From Lycium barbarum (lineage: Eukaryota; Streptophyta; Magnoliopsida; Solanales; Solanaceae), in NCBI RefSeq assembly GCF_019175385.1, contig NC_083345.1, forward strand, positions 15,090,027 through 15,154,026: a DNA stretch of 64,000 nt. The letters run 5' to 3'. A model generated the notes under the pieces. It worked only from the letters and a program-made list of their open reading frames with translations. It searched no databases and had not been told where the DNA came from. Every line of letters starts with the position of its first letter. Positions within the stretch are counted from its first letter, which is position 1. Of the stretch, positions 36,579 to 47,622 are shown one piece after another. The translations under genes and the position numbers were made by a program.

Positions 36579-39401
36579 TTAGCAGAAGAACATCGAACTG
36601 CGAACATCCTCGTGAAGCCGAGGCAATGCAGGTACTGAAACACTACCAACTGTGGTAACTCCACCGTGGCTAGAGGACGTCTCTGACAGTTCATCAAACT
36701 TGACAAACTGTGACATCTGTGTTGCTGCCAAGTGGGCATAATATATGGGTGCAACTACGCAGAGAAAATAACAAGTTCCATCAGATAGTATTATGTGATG
36801 ATATTCTATCTTTAACACCATAGTAGTGATTATTCTTACCAACAGAGATGGCTGTGGTACTTCTCTATACCTGCAGTGCAATTGTAGAAAAGATAAATTA
36901 AACCTCCCAAGGACGGATTTGAACATCAATTCATAGAAGGAGATTGCTTGCTTACACGTAAGACAGAGAATGGACCAGCTCTTGTATGTCATCTGCTGAG
37001 AATCCAATTTCATCATGCAGAACATGGTAGTGTGTCGGTCGTGTTGTTCCCTGAATAGCACAAAGATGACAGAAGCTCATCATGGAAGCAATTAATATGA
37101 ATCGCGGAGCAGACTCATAGAAAGGATTTACAAACTCACAATAGGCCCAGCATGTGCACACATGTAGAAGTCATTGGTCTTTGGATGGCAGATTGCATTG
37201 TCAATCAGAGTCCCTGGCATAAGAAGATATTTCAAGGAAGTTCCAACAAAATCAATCAATCAATCAAATTATATTCCACTAACAACACAAGGTAGGTAGC
37301 TAAAAATACAAACCAGGAGGAACATTATCTGGTGAGTTGGTCTGGAAAAACCTTGTGTGGTGGTTCTTTTGCGCAACAATGACTGTGAACTTTGGAAACC
37401 AATTTTGGTTAAGATAATTGCAGGCCTAGAGAATATGGTCATATTTGGTGATCAGAAAAAGAATAGGTTTCGTGGAGAAACTAAGTTGCATTTACTGCAA
37501 ACTCAAACCTCGATAATCTGGTTGAGCTCAATGTTTATGACTTGGTTGAACTGGGATTCACTAACTCCATCTCTGTACATCGATGACAACTTAAATCATT
37601 AGCAATGATTAACTTTGATATTCATGAATAAGAAGAACCAAATATTATATTTCGGTCTCGAGAATAGTTCTATGATGTGCTAGTTTAAGTCACTTAAGTT
37701 ATAGATGTTCCATAGAATCAATATTGCCCTAAATCAGAGAGCTTGAAAGCATAATTAAGGTACACAAAATTGAAACCCTCAGAAGTAATGTCTTTCATTG
37801 TTTTTATGTTTTTGCTCTTGAGAAGGGGAGAAAAGATTGTGACGAACAGGGGAAACTTTGCACAAAACGTAGATAGATTCACAGAACTGCATTTGAGCAA
37901 CTGGTTCAAGACTAAATCAGTTTGCTTAACTTGTTTTTTAGAAATTATACCTGAAAATAATGATATGCTCAGGTTTCATATTGTTAGAACTAAAGTAGAA
38001 ATCCAGCAGCAGCTCCCTGAATACATGACAAACTTGTTAAGCAACAAAAATCGGGGCATTCGACACACAACATATAACATCGAGAGTATTCAAGTATCAA
38101 TTATAATCCGTATCAATTATAATCCGTTAAATATAAACATTTAAACACGAACAGCTACATTGAGTCAGCAACTACCTGAAAAGGCCCTCATCTTTTTCTT
38201 CTGAAACTGAACCCTCATCTTTAGTATATGATACTTTCTTGTACAGAGAATCTATCATTTCCAGCTTTGGTGATTGAGTGCAAACAGCTGCTCAATAGCG
38301 TGAAATATGGGGCCACTGTCTAGAACTGACCACCTGGTGATCTCAAATCCATTAAATCAGTGTCGTCTAAGACCAAGAGAAATATCAGTGTATAAAAATA
38401 AGCAATAATCTTTTACTACCGCTGCGATGGATGGAACATCTGCTCGTCCAGGTGATCCATGAGAGACATCCATCCCAATAATTATGGTGGGGGCTTGTGA
38501 AATTTGACCTAGTACAGGGGCAAGCTCCATAGTCAAAAAGGAATTCATGCCACCCAGCTGAAAAGAAGCACCAGATATGGAAGAGGTGTTTAATCAATCA
38601 GGGGTCACTAATAATTGGTGTAAATTTATTTTTTTTGTCAATTGAAATCTTGCCTTTGCATTGATTTTCATGAGCACGTTGGTAAGATACTGATCATTGA
38701 TCTTTGTAGGAGCAATGCATTGTGTAACAATTCCAAAATCAGTTAAATTCCTTCTCTTCCAGGGTCCTTCAATAGGGAAATTACCAGAAAAGAGACAATT
38801 AAAAAGGATACTCCAGCCATTAATATATAAAATTTTAAACGTAAGATTTAGAAGAAACCAAGATTAGTTGGTTCGAAGGCAACAACCATAAAGATCAGAG
38901 TTCTTTCTCTCTGGTAGAATGCAGAGAAAGAACTGAGGTGGAGGGTTAATTGGAAGTTTTGATTGCATTGTTTCTAACATCTTCTCAACTCTCACGGGAG
39001 CAGAGTTGCGCCTGAACTGCTGATCCTCCTCGAAGATATGATCACATGGTGGATCAATGAACTACATATATGATGGAACACATTAATGATGCATAAATAT
39101 GATTCGACGCACGCGCATATTGCACCCCAGAGTTGGAAAGGTACTCACCATTCCTTTCATTTTCGCACACCTTTGTAGATCTGTGCAAAGCTTACGGACA
39201 TCACAACGGGCAGAGAAGTTCACAACTACCCAACGCTTGAGTTTGATTGGTTCAACGAATTGCTGTTTTGTTCAGACTCCAAATCAAAGGACTAGCATTG
39301 ATCAATCATGGGTAGAAAGTAAAAAATGCTGAGTAGGATACTTACCTTCTGGTTAAAATTCCACCTTCCATTTCTAGGAAATAAGTCTTGTTTATCCCCT
39401 A
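36579..39401 (-). pseudogene. AGO4-like pseudogene, 3' half (MID and PIWI exons)
   Basis: Exons in transcript order: 39401-39346 (DLFPRNGRWNFNQK, rest of the exon cut by copia), 39262-39149 (VNFSARCDVRKL), 39061-38887 (MLETMQSKLP, CILPERKNSDLY), 38766-38654 (LTDFGIVTQCIAPTK), 38557-38420 (PTIIIGMDVSHGSPG), 38333-38176 (VSSRQWPHISRY then TGA), 37572-37509 (DGVSESQFNQVINIEL), 37425-37314 (FTVIVAQKNHHTRFF), 37213-37140 (CHPKTNDFYMCAHAGPI), 37050-36956 (TTRPTHYHVLHDEIGFS), 36870-36840 (RSTTAISV) and 36754-36579 (APIYYAHLAATQ to MFFC). The intron after 38654 starts with GC instead of GT. No match for the ELLVDFYTSS...HIIIF exon was found between 38175 and 37573, yet the flanking exons join in frame as GLF-RDGVSE. 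Confidence 0.85.
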
Positions 39402-40025
39402 TGTTGGGTTGAGGTCCACCCATGTGGGAAAGAAGAAAAGTGGCCGAAAGTAAAAGTTGAGACATCATAACGATGTCGGCCGAAAGTGAAAGTTGAGACA
39501 TCATGACGATGTCGGCCGAAAGTGAAAGTGGAGACATCATAATGCTGTTGGCCGAAAGTGAAAGTAGAGATTTTTTTTGCTTGAAATCTCAACTATAAAT
39601 AGAGGCACTTCTTCTCATTCTAATACAACACCAAAAAATTGAAGAAGACAACACATCCCAAAGAGAGAAAAAATCTAAGAGAAACACTCTTAGTGAAAGG
39701 CCTAAGTAAGAGAAGTTTTTTTTTTAGAGAATTTTTTTAGTAAAAAATTCTTGAGTGTAATTGAGATTGGGGTTGTGAGGTTGAATGTTGTAAACACTTG
39801 TAATATTTCTTCTTTAATAAGATCTGCAGCAGCAACGTGGACGTAGCTCTCACATTGAGGGTGAACCACTATAAATCTGTGTGTGTGTTATTTATTCTTC
39901 GCTTACATTACGGCGTAAGTAGGTTCTGTCTAAGGAGGTTGGTATTTAAGTGATCCAGCTGTGACCCTCCAATCTTTCCTGGGAACCTGCTTACAAAGGT
40001 CGGATTTGGGATTCAAATCCTAACA
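39402..40025 (+). repeat. 5' LTR of the copia element (624 bp)
   Basis: TG...CA ends. Contains four 36-bp U3 repeats (from 39442), a TATA box TATAAATA at 39594-39601, and downstream R/U5 sequence ending ATTCAAATCCTAACA. Confidence 0.93.
39442..39570 (+). promoter_or_regulatory. Tandem 36-bp U3 repeats, 5' LTR (3 units plus partial)
   Basis: GGCCGAAAGT starts at 39442, 39478, 39514 and 39550, exactly 36 bp apart; each unit continues with GAAAGTTGAGACATCAT. The last is partial and leads to the TATA box about 45 bp later. Tandem U3 boxes upstream of a TATA box act as enhancers in Tnt1-type elements; that role here is inferred from position. Confidence 0.85.
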
Positions 40026-40027
40026 AC

Positions 40028-40040
40028 TGGTATTAGAGCA
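40028..40040 (+). other. Primer binding site of the copia element
   Basis: TGGTATTAGAGCA, two bases after the LTR, one mismatch from the usual initiator tRNA-Met complement. Confidence 0.85.
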
Positions 40041-40066
40041 ACAGGTTGTGTTGTGATTTAGAAACG

Positions 40067-43000
40067 ATGGGAGGCGAAGATGATACGACGCACGGCATCG
40101 GTAAATTCGATGGTACAGATTTTGCGTTCTGGAGAATGCAAATTGAAGATTATTTATATGGCAGAAAGCTTCATGAACCTCTGAGTCCGAAACCAGAGGA
40201 GATGAAGCAAGCAGATTGGGATCTCCTCGACAGACAAGTTCTGGGAGTCATTCGGCTGACGCTGTCAAAGAACGTTGCTCACAACGTGGCAAAGGAGAAG
40301 ACCACCGCAGATATGATGAAGGTATTGTCTGACATGTATGAGAAACCTTTGGGAAATAATAAGGTATTTCTCATGAAGAAACTATTTCATCTAAAGATGA
40401 TGGAAAATGCTCATGTTGCTGCACACGTAAATGAATTCAATACCATTGTAAGTCAATTGTCATCGGTAAAAATTGATTTCGATGATGAAGTGCAAGCTCT
40501 AATTTTGTTGGCATCCCTACCAAATAGCTGGGAGCCAATGAGAACAGCGGTTAGTAATTCTGTCGGTAGTGACAAACTAAAGTTCAACGATGTTAGGGAT
40601 CGTATCCTTGCTGAGGAGGTGCGCAGGACAGATTCTGGAGAGGCATCGATGAGTTCTGCTTTTAATGTTGAAAACAGAAGCAGAAATTATGACAGAAACT
40701 ACAACCGAAATAGGGGCAAATCGAAGTCAAGGAATGGCAGGGGTCAATCCAGACCAGGACGAACACTTGAGTGTTGGAAATGTGAAAAATCAGGTCACCT
40801 CAAGAAGAACTGCAGGGCGCCGAAGGAGGACAACAAGGGGGCTGGAATCAACGCTGCTACGGAAGACATTGGCGATGCGTTGTTGCTATCGATTGACAAC
40901 CCGATAGACTCTTGGGTGCTTGACTCAGGAGCGTTCTTTCATACCACCCCACATCATGATATAATGACAAACTACGTGGCTGGGAATCTCGGCAAAGTTT
41001 ATTTAGCCGATGGAGAGCCGCTAGACGTTGTTGGCACGGGAGACATTAATTTGAAGATGTCAAATGGATCCTCATGAAAGATTACAAAAGTTAGACATGT
41101 TCCAAAGCTGATGCGAAACCTGATCTCAGTAGGTCAGCTTGATGATGAGGGATATGATCTCAACTTTGATAATGGGTCTTGGAAGGTGGAGAAAGGTGCT
41201 ATGGTAGTTGGCCGAGAAAAGAAGATTGGCACTCTCTACATGACGACGAGCTGTCGTGATACTATTGTTGTGGTTGACAACATAAAGAAGACAGATTTGT
41301 GGCATTGTCGGCTGGGGCATATCAGCCAGAAAGGGATGAAGCTGTTGGTGACAAATGGCTTAATTCCGGAGCTGAAGACAGTGGACCTTCATACGTGTGA
41401 GAGCTGCATTCTCGGAAAACAAAAGCGAGTAAGCTTCTCAAATGCAGGCAGGGAGTTAAAGGTCAAGAAGCTGGAATTGGTGCACACAGACGTGTGGGGA
41501 CCTACCACTGTCCCCTCTCTTGGAGGATCACACTACTACGTGACCTTCATTGATGATTCAGCCAGGAAGGTATGGGTTTACTTTATGAAAAATAAATCCG
41601 ATGTGTTTAGTGTATTCAAAAGATGGAAAGCCATGGTCGAGAATGAAACAAACCTCAAGTTGAAGTGTTTGAGGTCCGACAACGGCGGAGAATACACCGA
41701 TGGTGATTTCAAACGGTATTGTGCCGATAATTGGATCAAGATGATGAAGACTATTCCTGGAACGCCGCAAAAAAGTGGAATAGCCGAAAGAATGAACCGA
41801 ACGTTGAACGAGTGTACTCGGAGTATGAGAATACACTCTGGACTGCCCAAGACATTCTGGGCAGATGCAGTCAATACCGCGGCCTTCTTATTTAACCGAG
41901 GACCGTCAGTTCCCTTAAATTTCAGAATTCCAGAAGAAGTTTGGAGTGGCAAGAAGGTAAATCTTTCATTTCTGAAAGTGTTCGGCTGCTTATCATATGT
42001 TCATAATGATGATACGGCTAGAAGCAAGCTTGATCCAAAATCAAAAAAGTGTTACTTTATTGGCTATGGTGACACCGAGCTTGGTTACCGATTTTGGGAT
42101 GAACAAAATCGGAAGATCATCCGAAGCAGGAATGTTGTCTTCAACGAAGAGGTACTGTACAAAGACAAGTTGCAAAAAAATTCAGAATGTCAGGACAAGG
42201 AATCGGAAATAGTCGATTTGAGGGACTTCCCGACACCTGAGCCGCAGCCAGGTACAACCGAGGCAGAGGAACAAACAATCCGAGAAGGTGCTGATGAAAG
42301 TGCTAATTCTGAAATAAATAAACAGACGCCAATCACAGAACTACGTAGATCATCCAGGATCAAGAAGCCGATTCACAGGTACTCTCCATCCCTCAACTAC
42401 ATTCTATTCACTGATAGAGGGGAGCCGGAATGTTATGAAGAAGCAATGCAAGTCGATGAATCGACTAAGTGGGAGCTGGCAATGAAAGATGAGATGGATT
42501 CACTATCGGCAAATCATACATGGGAATTAGCCGAGTTGCCAAAGGATAAAAGGGCATTGCAAAACAAATGGGTTTATCGAATAAAGGAAGAACCCAATGG
42601 AAGCAAGCGTTATAAAGCAAAGCTGGTTGCAAAGGAATTTCAACAGAAAGAAGGCATCGACTATACGGAGATCTTCTCTCCCGTAGTCAAGATGGTGACT
42701 ATCAAAACTGTTCTTGGACTGGTAGGAAAGGAAAATCTACATCTGCAACAGATGGACGTGAAAACTACATTTCTTCACGGTAATCTAGACGAGGAAATCT
42801 ACATGCGACAGCTGGAAGGATTCGAAGTCAAAGGAAAGGAGAATCTGGTGTGCAAACTTCAAAAGAGTCTGTACGGACTAAAACAGGCTCCAAGACAGTG
42901 GTATTTAAAGTTTGACAGTTTTATGAAGAAAGCTGATATTTCAAGGTGCGAGGCAGATCACTGTTGTTACTTCAAGAAATTTGAAGACTCGTACATGATA

Positions 43001-43969
43001 CTGCTACTCTATGTCGATGACATGCTAATCGTAGGAGCAAACCTACAGGAGATTGATCGGTTGAAAAAAGGGTTATCGGAAGAGTTTGTAATGAAGGATT
43101 TGGGAGCTGCAAAGCAAATCCTTGGGATGAGGATCGACCGAAGCAAGGAGGGCATCAAACTCTCACAAGAAGAATATGTGAGGAAAGTTATCAAAAGGTT
43201 CAACATGCATGATGCCAAGCCAGTTAGCACTCCCTTGGCTAGACACTTTCGGTTGTCAAAGGATCAGTCGTCGAAAACCGAGGATGAGAAAAAGCAGATG
43301 GACAAGATATCTTATGCATCTGCAATCGGTAGTCTTATGTATGCAATGATATGTACAAGACCAGACATTGCACATGCAGTGGGAGTTGTCAGCCAATTTA
43401 TGAGCAATCCGGGAAAGCAACACTGGGAGGCTGTGAAGTGGATATTCAGATATCTGAAAGGCAGCTCGAGTTCAGCTCTGTATTTCCGAAAATCAGAAAC
43501 AGGATTGCAAGGGTATGTTGATGTTGACAACGGTGGTGATGTTGATAGCAGAAAGAGCACATCCGGGTATGTTTACACCTTCGGAGGTACTGCAATCTCT
43601 TGGGTTTCCAAGTTGCAAAAGATAGTAGCTCTCTCTAGTTGTGAGGCTGAGTACGTTGCTGTGACGGAGGCCACAAAGGAAATGATGTGGCTACAATCTT
43701 TTCTGCGGGAATTGGATCAGGACCACGAGCGAAGTGTGCTATATTGTGATAGCCAAAGTGCCATTCATTTGGCAAAGAACCCGGTCTACCATGCTCGAAC
43801 GAAGCACATACAACTCCGGTACCATTTCATTAGATCAGCTTTGGAAGATGGAGCGTTAGTGCTTGAGAAGATCGCAGGGAGTCAGAATCCAACAGACATG
43901 CTGACAAAGGCAGTGACGATAGACAAACTGAAGCTATGTTCAGCTTCAGTTGGCCTGCACGAAGTATGA
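40067..43969 (+). pseudogene. copia gag-pol polyprotein with a single in-frame TGA
   Basis: One frame of 1301 codons from MGGEDDTTHG to GLHEV, interrupted only at codon 337 (41075-41077, TGA in the protease region between SNGSS and KITKVRHVP, where relatives have Trp). Domains: gag (residues 1-230); zinc knuckle CWKCEKSGHLKKNC (near 246); protease DSGAFFHTTP (near 287); integrase HHCC (HCRLGH, CESCILGK) and DDE (HTDVWGP, SDNGGEY, GIAERMNRT); RT with QMDVKTTFLHG and the catalytic YVDDMLIV; RNase H (SSCEAEYVA, YCDSQSAIHLAKN, HIQLRYHFIR). TGG-to-TGA is a G-to-A change. All catalytic motifs are otherwise present, so read-through or use of another copy's proteins is conceivable. Confidence 0.93.
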
Positions 43970-44027
43970 AACTAGGAAAGAGTTGCTGCATCGATCAAAG
44001 TGTGAAGACAAATTAAAATTAGCCTTC

Positions 44028-44039
44028 AAGTGGGAGAAT
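44028..44039 (+). other. Polypurine tract of the copia element
   Basis: AAGTGGGAGAAT directly precedes the 3' LTR. Confidence 0.85.
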
Positions 44040-44700
44040 TGTTGGGTTGAGGTCCACCCATGTGGGAAAGAAGAAAAGTGGCCGAAAGTGAAAGTTGAGA
44101 CATCATAACGATGTCGGCCGAAAGTGAAAGTTGAGACATCATGACGATGTCGGCCGAAAGTGAAAGTTGAGACATCATGGCGATGTCGGCCGAAAGTGAA
44201 AGTGGAGACATCATAATGATGTCGGCCGAAAGTGAAAGTAGAGATTTTTTTTTGCTTGAAATCTCAACTATAAATAGAGACACTTCTTCTCATTCTAATA
44301 CAACACCAAAAAAATTGAAGAAGACAACACATCCCAAAGAGAGAAAAAATCTAAGAGAAATACTCTTAGTGAAAGGCCAAAGTAAGAGAAGTTTTTTTTT
44401 TAGAGAATTTTTTTTAGTAAAAACTTCTTGAGTATAATTGGAATTGAGGTTGTGAGGTTGAGTGTTGTAAACACTTGTAATATTTCTTCTTTAATAAGAT
44501 CTGCAGCAGCAACGTGGACGTAGCTCTCACATTGAGGGTGAATCACTATAAATCTGTGTGTGCTATTTATTCTTCGCTTACATCACGGTGTAAGTAGATT
44601 CTGTCTAAGGAGGTTGGTATTTAAGTGGTCCAGCTGTGACCCTCCAATCTTTCCTGGGAACCTGCTTACAAAGGTCGGATTTGGGATTCAAATCCTAACA
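44040..44700 (+). repeat. 3' LTR of the copia element (661 bp)
   Basis: Same ends as the 5' LTR; TATA box at 44269-44276. It is longer mainly because it carries one more 36-bp U3 unit. Confidence 0.93.
44080..44244 (+). promoter_or_regulatory. Tandem 36-bp U3 repeats, 3' LTR (4 units plus partial)
   Basis: GGCCGAAAGT starts at 44080, 44116, 44152, 44188 and 44224, a strict 36-bp period, giving five starts against four in the 5' LTR. Confidence 0.85.
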
Positions 44701-44705
44701 CCCTA

Positions 44706-46831
44706 CCCTCAACTGTAGTAGAAGTAATAAAAAATGTTCAATCTTGTCAGTCATAGTGTACAAACTCAATTTATCTAAAGAGCAACCTGAGATACTTTTA
44801 GCAATAAAAAAGACAAGAGAGGAAGAACATCAGGACATTGAACATTGACAGTGTCACCTTTGGAGTTGGCAAGACACGACCTTCAACTTGAGTAAACTGA
44901 TCACCGATCGAAATTCCAGCAGATCCAAGAAGAGGGTCGTCCTTATAGTTACTGGTCTTTAGAGCCTGCAAGTTTATGTGATAATGAAATGCATAGCTTG
45001 AATGAAATGAGAACAAGCTACAATTGATTGAGCTTACATTGCTCAATGTTCTCATCCTTTCTTGGGGCTTTTGTCGGGATTTTTCTACCAGGGAAGCCCT
45101 TTGTAGATTGGACAGTACCTTGGTGTAATGCTGCAAAGACACCAGAGAGCAAATCTGACAAGGAAGAAGGAAAAACTGTGAGGTCACAACCTTAAAAGCG
45201 GGCTGCATATATTAGGTGTAAATTATCTAGTACCTCAAGAGGAATGAAAGCTGGATGTTTGGGTTTCCCAACGTTAATGCAAGGAAAATCTCCAGAATAT
45301 TGCAAAGGAATATGGCAATGATTAGTGAAATACTCATCAACAGACAGCTCAACTTCTTGCACTTCCCAGTTCCACTTTTCTGCTTCAACATGAAACTGAA
45401 ATGCAAAACAACTTTAATATGTTCTCGATAGCAAATCAGTCCGGAAAATGTGAAACGGCAAAATGGATTCATAACAAACAAACTGACGTCTGCTCTTTGC
45501 AAGGCTTTTCAGTGAGGCCAGTGATTTTGTGTTCCCTATTTGAGGGGCTGGCCTTGATCCTCAGACTCTTCAGCATCCTCTTTGCCTAGACAGAGGAGCA
45601 AATATGAAAATTAAGAAGTTACAGTTGCAAGGCAAATAGAATGAGTAGTTACCTTGGACCAATCAATCTGGTAAGGATCTCTTGCATTTTGATTCGCAAG
45701 AAGGAAGTCCATCACTGGCCCTGGCTGCACAATCATTGTGGTTGATACATCTGCAAATTCAAAAACCATAAGATAGTGATTTATGGGTGAGAAAGTGTGG
45801 TGATTTTCTGGATAACAATCTACCCATGTTCAATGAAAGGCCTCCCTGCGTGGCCCGGAACCTCGAATGGAAACCTCGACATCCTAAAACTCCCCCACCG
45901 AGATCAATGAAGTTTCTAGGCTCATTTTGAAAAAAAAGATTGGTGCACAATAAGGCAGCCCCTGTAACATAAAGTATGAGTATTAGAAAACCGGAATAAG
46001 CTATCAAAGCAGAAAAATAAGCAATTCCATACGCGCTGGCAGCATGCTGCCTCAGAACTATATCAAGCACTCTCACAGCATCTTGATACTGTTCAGCGTG
46101 TGGTCCCCGGAGTGCGTTGGCAATAGCTTGCATTGGTATTTTTGCAGCATACTTAATTACCACTTATATGCCTTTGACCATGGCTGTCTCTTTGATCTTT
46201 TCCTATCAACTTCACTAGGGCTCCCTTCAGGGCTTCCACCTCGAGTGCTTCTATACACATGAAGCAAAATTTTAGTTGATAAATACAATTGGGTTATACT
46301 AAAACGAAAGCATTTATTAGAAATGCAAAAAGAAGTTCAGCACTGCACCTAGACGAAGGGATATCCTCCAAGACTACAGTAAACTCAAACTTGTTCCCGG
46401 ATAGTGCACCAATAGTGAACAGGCTCTTCTCCCCATCATAGGCAAAATCTTTGCCAGCTAGCTCCGATGAATATGTTTGGTGGACCTTGTCAAGAATTTT
46501 TCGTCCAATGCCTTTTACCTCTACGGGATTTCCATCTTCATAATTTAGAGCAACCTGAGGCAATAATGATCATTATTTTCCAGTTTAGTTTGAAATTTAT
46601 TCAAGTCAAACATAGCACTGCACATTGTACTTCAGCTCAATGAAACAGAATGCTATATAAATACATGAAAGCTTACACTATAATGGAAGAAGTGCCCATC
46701 AGAGTTGGTCATCCCTATTTAAAATGGTTGGTGAGTAGGCGAATCTTTTGGCCTTTCGATCCAATGCCTTGTCGAGCCATAGGAACACGGTTTGGTATTG
46801 TTGCTGTAGCTTCATCTTTTGGAGATGCCAT
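44706..46831 (-). pseudogene. AGO4-like pseudogene, 5' half (N, PAZ, linker exons)
   Basis: Exons in transcript order, read from splice sites and homology: 46831-46677 (ATG at 46831; MASPKDEATATIPN then the conserved N domain), 46554-46349 (VALNYEDGNPVEVKGIGRKI), 46250-46033 (YAAKIPMQAIANALRG, LRQHAA), about 45970-45820 (GFHSRFRATQGGLSLNM), 45750-45653 (PGPVMDFLLANQNARDPYQI), 45585-45488 (AKRMLKSLRIKASPSNREHK), 45395-45234 (DEYFTNHCHIPLQYSGDFP, then CINVGKPKHPAFIP), 45154-45038 (LQHYTKVLSNLQ, EKSRQKPQERM), 44965-44858 (GISIGDQFTQVEGRVLP) and 44712-44706 (start of the exon cut by copia). The leader before the conserved block is short for the clade. Frame lesions are at about 46716, 46162, 45930-45937 and 45366. 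Confidence 0.85.
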
Positions 46832-47622
46832 TCCTAATAACCAAAGACCAAAGAAACTAAACTCAATTCATTAATATATTCAGAGAGAAGTTAACAGCAA
46901 GAATAATGTGCCATTAGCTTTATAAAATGATATAGTATCACCTTGCAGGGGGGAAAGACCTAGATATAATCAAGTCTGCTTCATATATCCAGTCAGTTTG
47001 TCAATACCTCTAAATGATTAGTAAATGAATTCGGGATATACTAATTGATATTGCAAGTGGTACAGCAGAGAACAAAACAAAAATGATGTGATATTATAAA
47101 ATGTTTTAGCATGATGTAATTTTAAAAGACATATCAACAACAGGACTAAGACTAGACAGGCTCAGAATTTTAATCTTTAGTGAAATTCAGACACGGTGCA
47201 GTCTTCCTTTATCCAGGCAGCAATAGCTTCAAATGAGGTGGCAGATAGGATAGTAAAACCAAAACCACATATCAATAAGGAGTCAAAGCAGGAAAAGTAA
47301 AAGATTTGAGAAGATGAAGATGAAGAAACAAAAGCTCAGCATACATGCATGCACAGACAAATTAAGGCACATAACATGGACCAAAGAAATGCCTGTATTA
47401 ATTCCACTTACCCAATTGAAGATGAATACTAAAACAGAGGGACTTAAGCTGAATTGAAATAGTATAGAACATTCAAACATGAATAACAAACAATTACCTA
47501 CAAATAATCACTGCTTAATAGAAAAATTCAAAAGCTGCATATATGGTTGATCATTAGCATACAAATATACATTGGCTAAAGAGTGCCACACAACCAACAA
47601 AGTTTGAAAACTATTCTACAAA
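46832..47622. other. Upstream region of the Argonaute pseudogene
   Basis: AT-rich and without coding similarity. A 5' leader exon and promoter may lie here; a possible acceptor (TTAG before GAATGGC) stands just before the ATG on the minus strand, but no donor could be assigned. Confidence 0.45.

Larger units (their letters stand above)
39402..44700 (+). mobile_element. Ty1/copia LTR retrotransposon inside the AGO exon
   Basis: LTRs 39402-40025 and 44040-44700 (TGTTGGGTTG...AATCCTAACA) are flanked by the perfect 5-bp target duplication CCCTA (39397-39401 and 44701-44705). The order gag, protease, integrase, RT, RNase H marks Ty1/copia; sequence style suggests the Tork/Tnt1 branch (inference). 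It is in the opposite orientation to the Argonaute gene and lies inside the exon encoding the GRWNF block. Coding is almost intact, and the LTRs are very similar except for one 36-bp repeat unit, so the insertion is probably recent. Confidence 0.95.
36579..46831 (-). pseudogene. AGO4: AGO4-clade Argonaute gene, decayed and interrupted by a copia element
   Basis: On the minus strand a series of exons with standard splice sites encodes, in order, the N, PAZ, MID and PIWI domains of a plant AGO4/6/8/9-type Argonaute, the nuclear proteins that bind 24-nt small RNAs in RNA-directed DNA methylation. The ending SSMFFC and the N-terminal RVPMARQGIGSKGQKI are clade features. The PIWI catalytic triad survives (GMDVSHG, FRDGVSE, THYHVLHDE). 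Lesions: 1-nt losses near 46716, 46162, 45366 and 36865; one extra T in the run 45930-45937; an in-frame TGA at 38292-38294; loss of the exon encoding the ELLVDFY...IIIF block; and a 5.3 kb copia insertion in an exon at 39402. A functional protein is not possible from this copy. Whether it is transcribed cannot be judged here. Confidence 0.9.

Noticed and set aside
44026..44283. Repetitive peptide (MMSQLSLSADIV units, minus)
   Set aside because: It is the 36-bp U3 repeat of the copia LTR translated in one frame (36 is divisible by 3), so it stays open by arithmetic.
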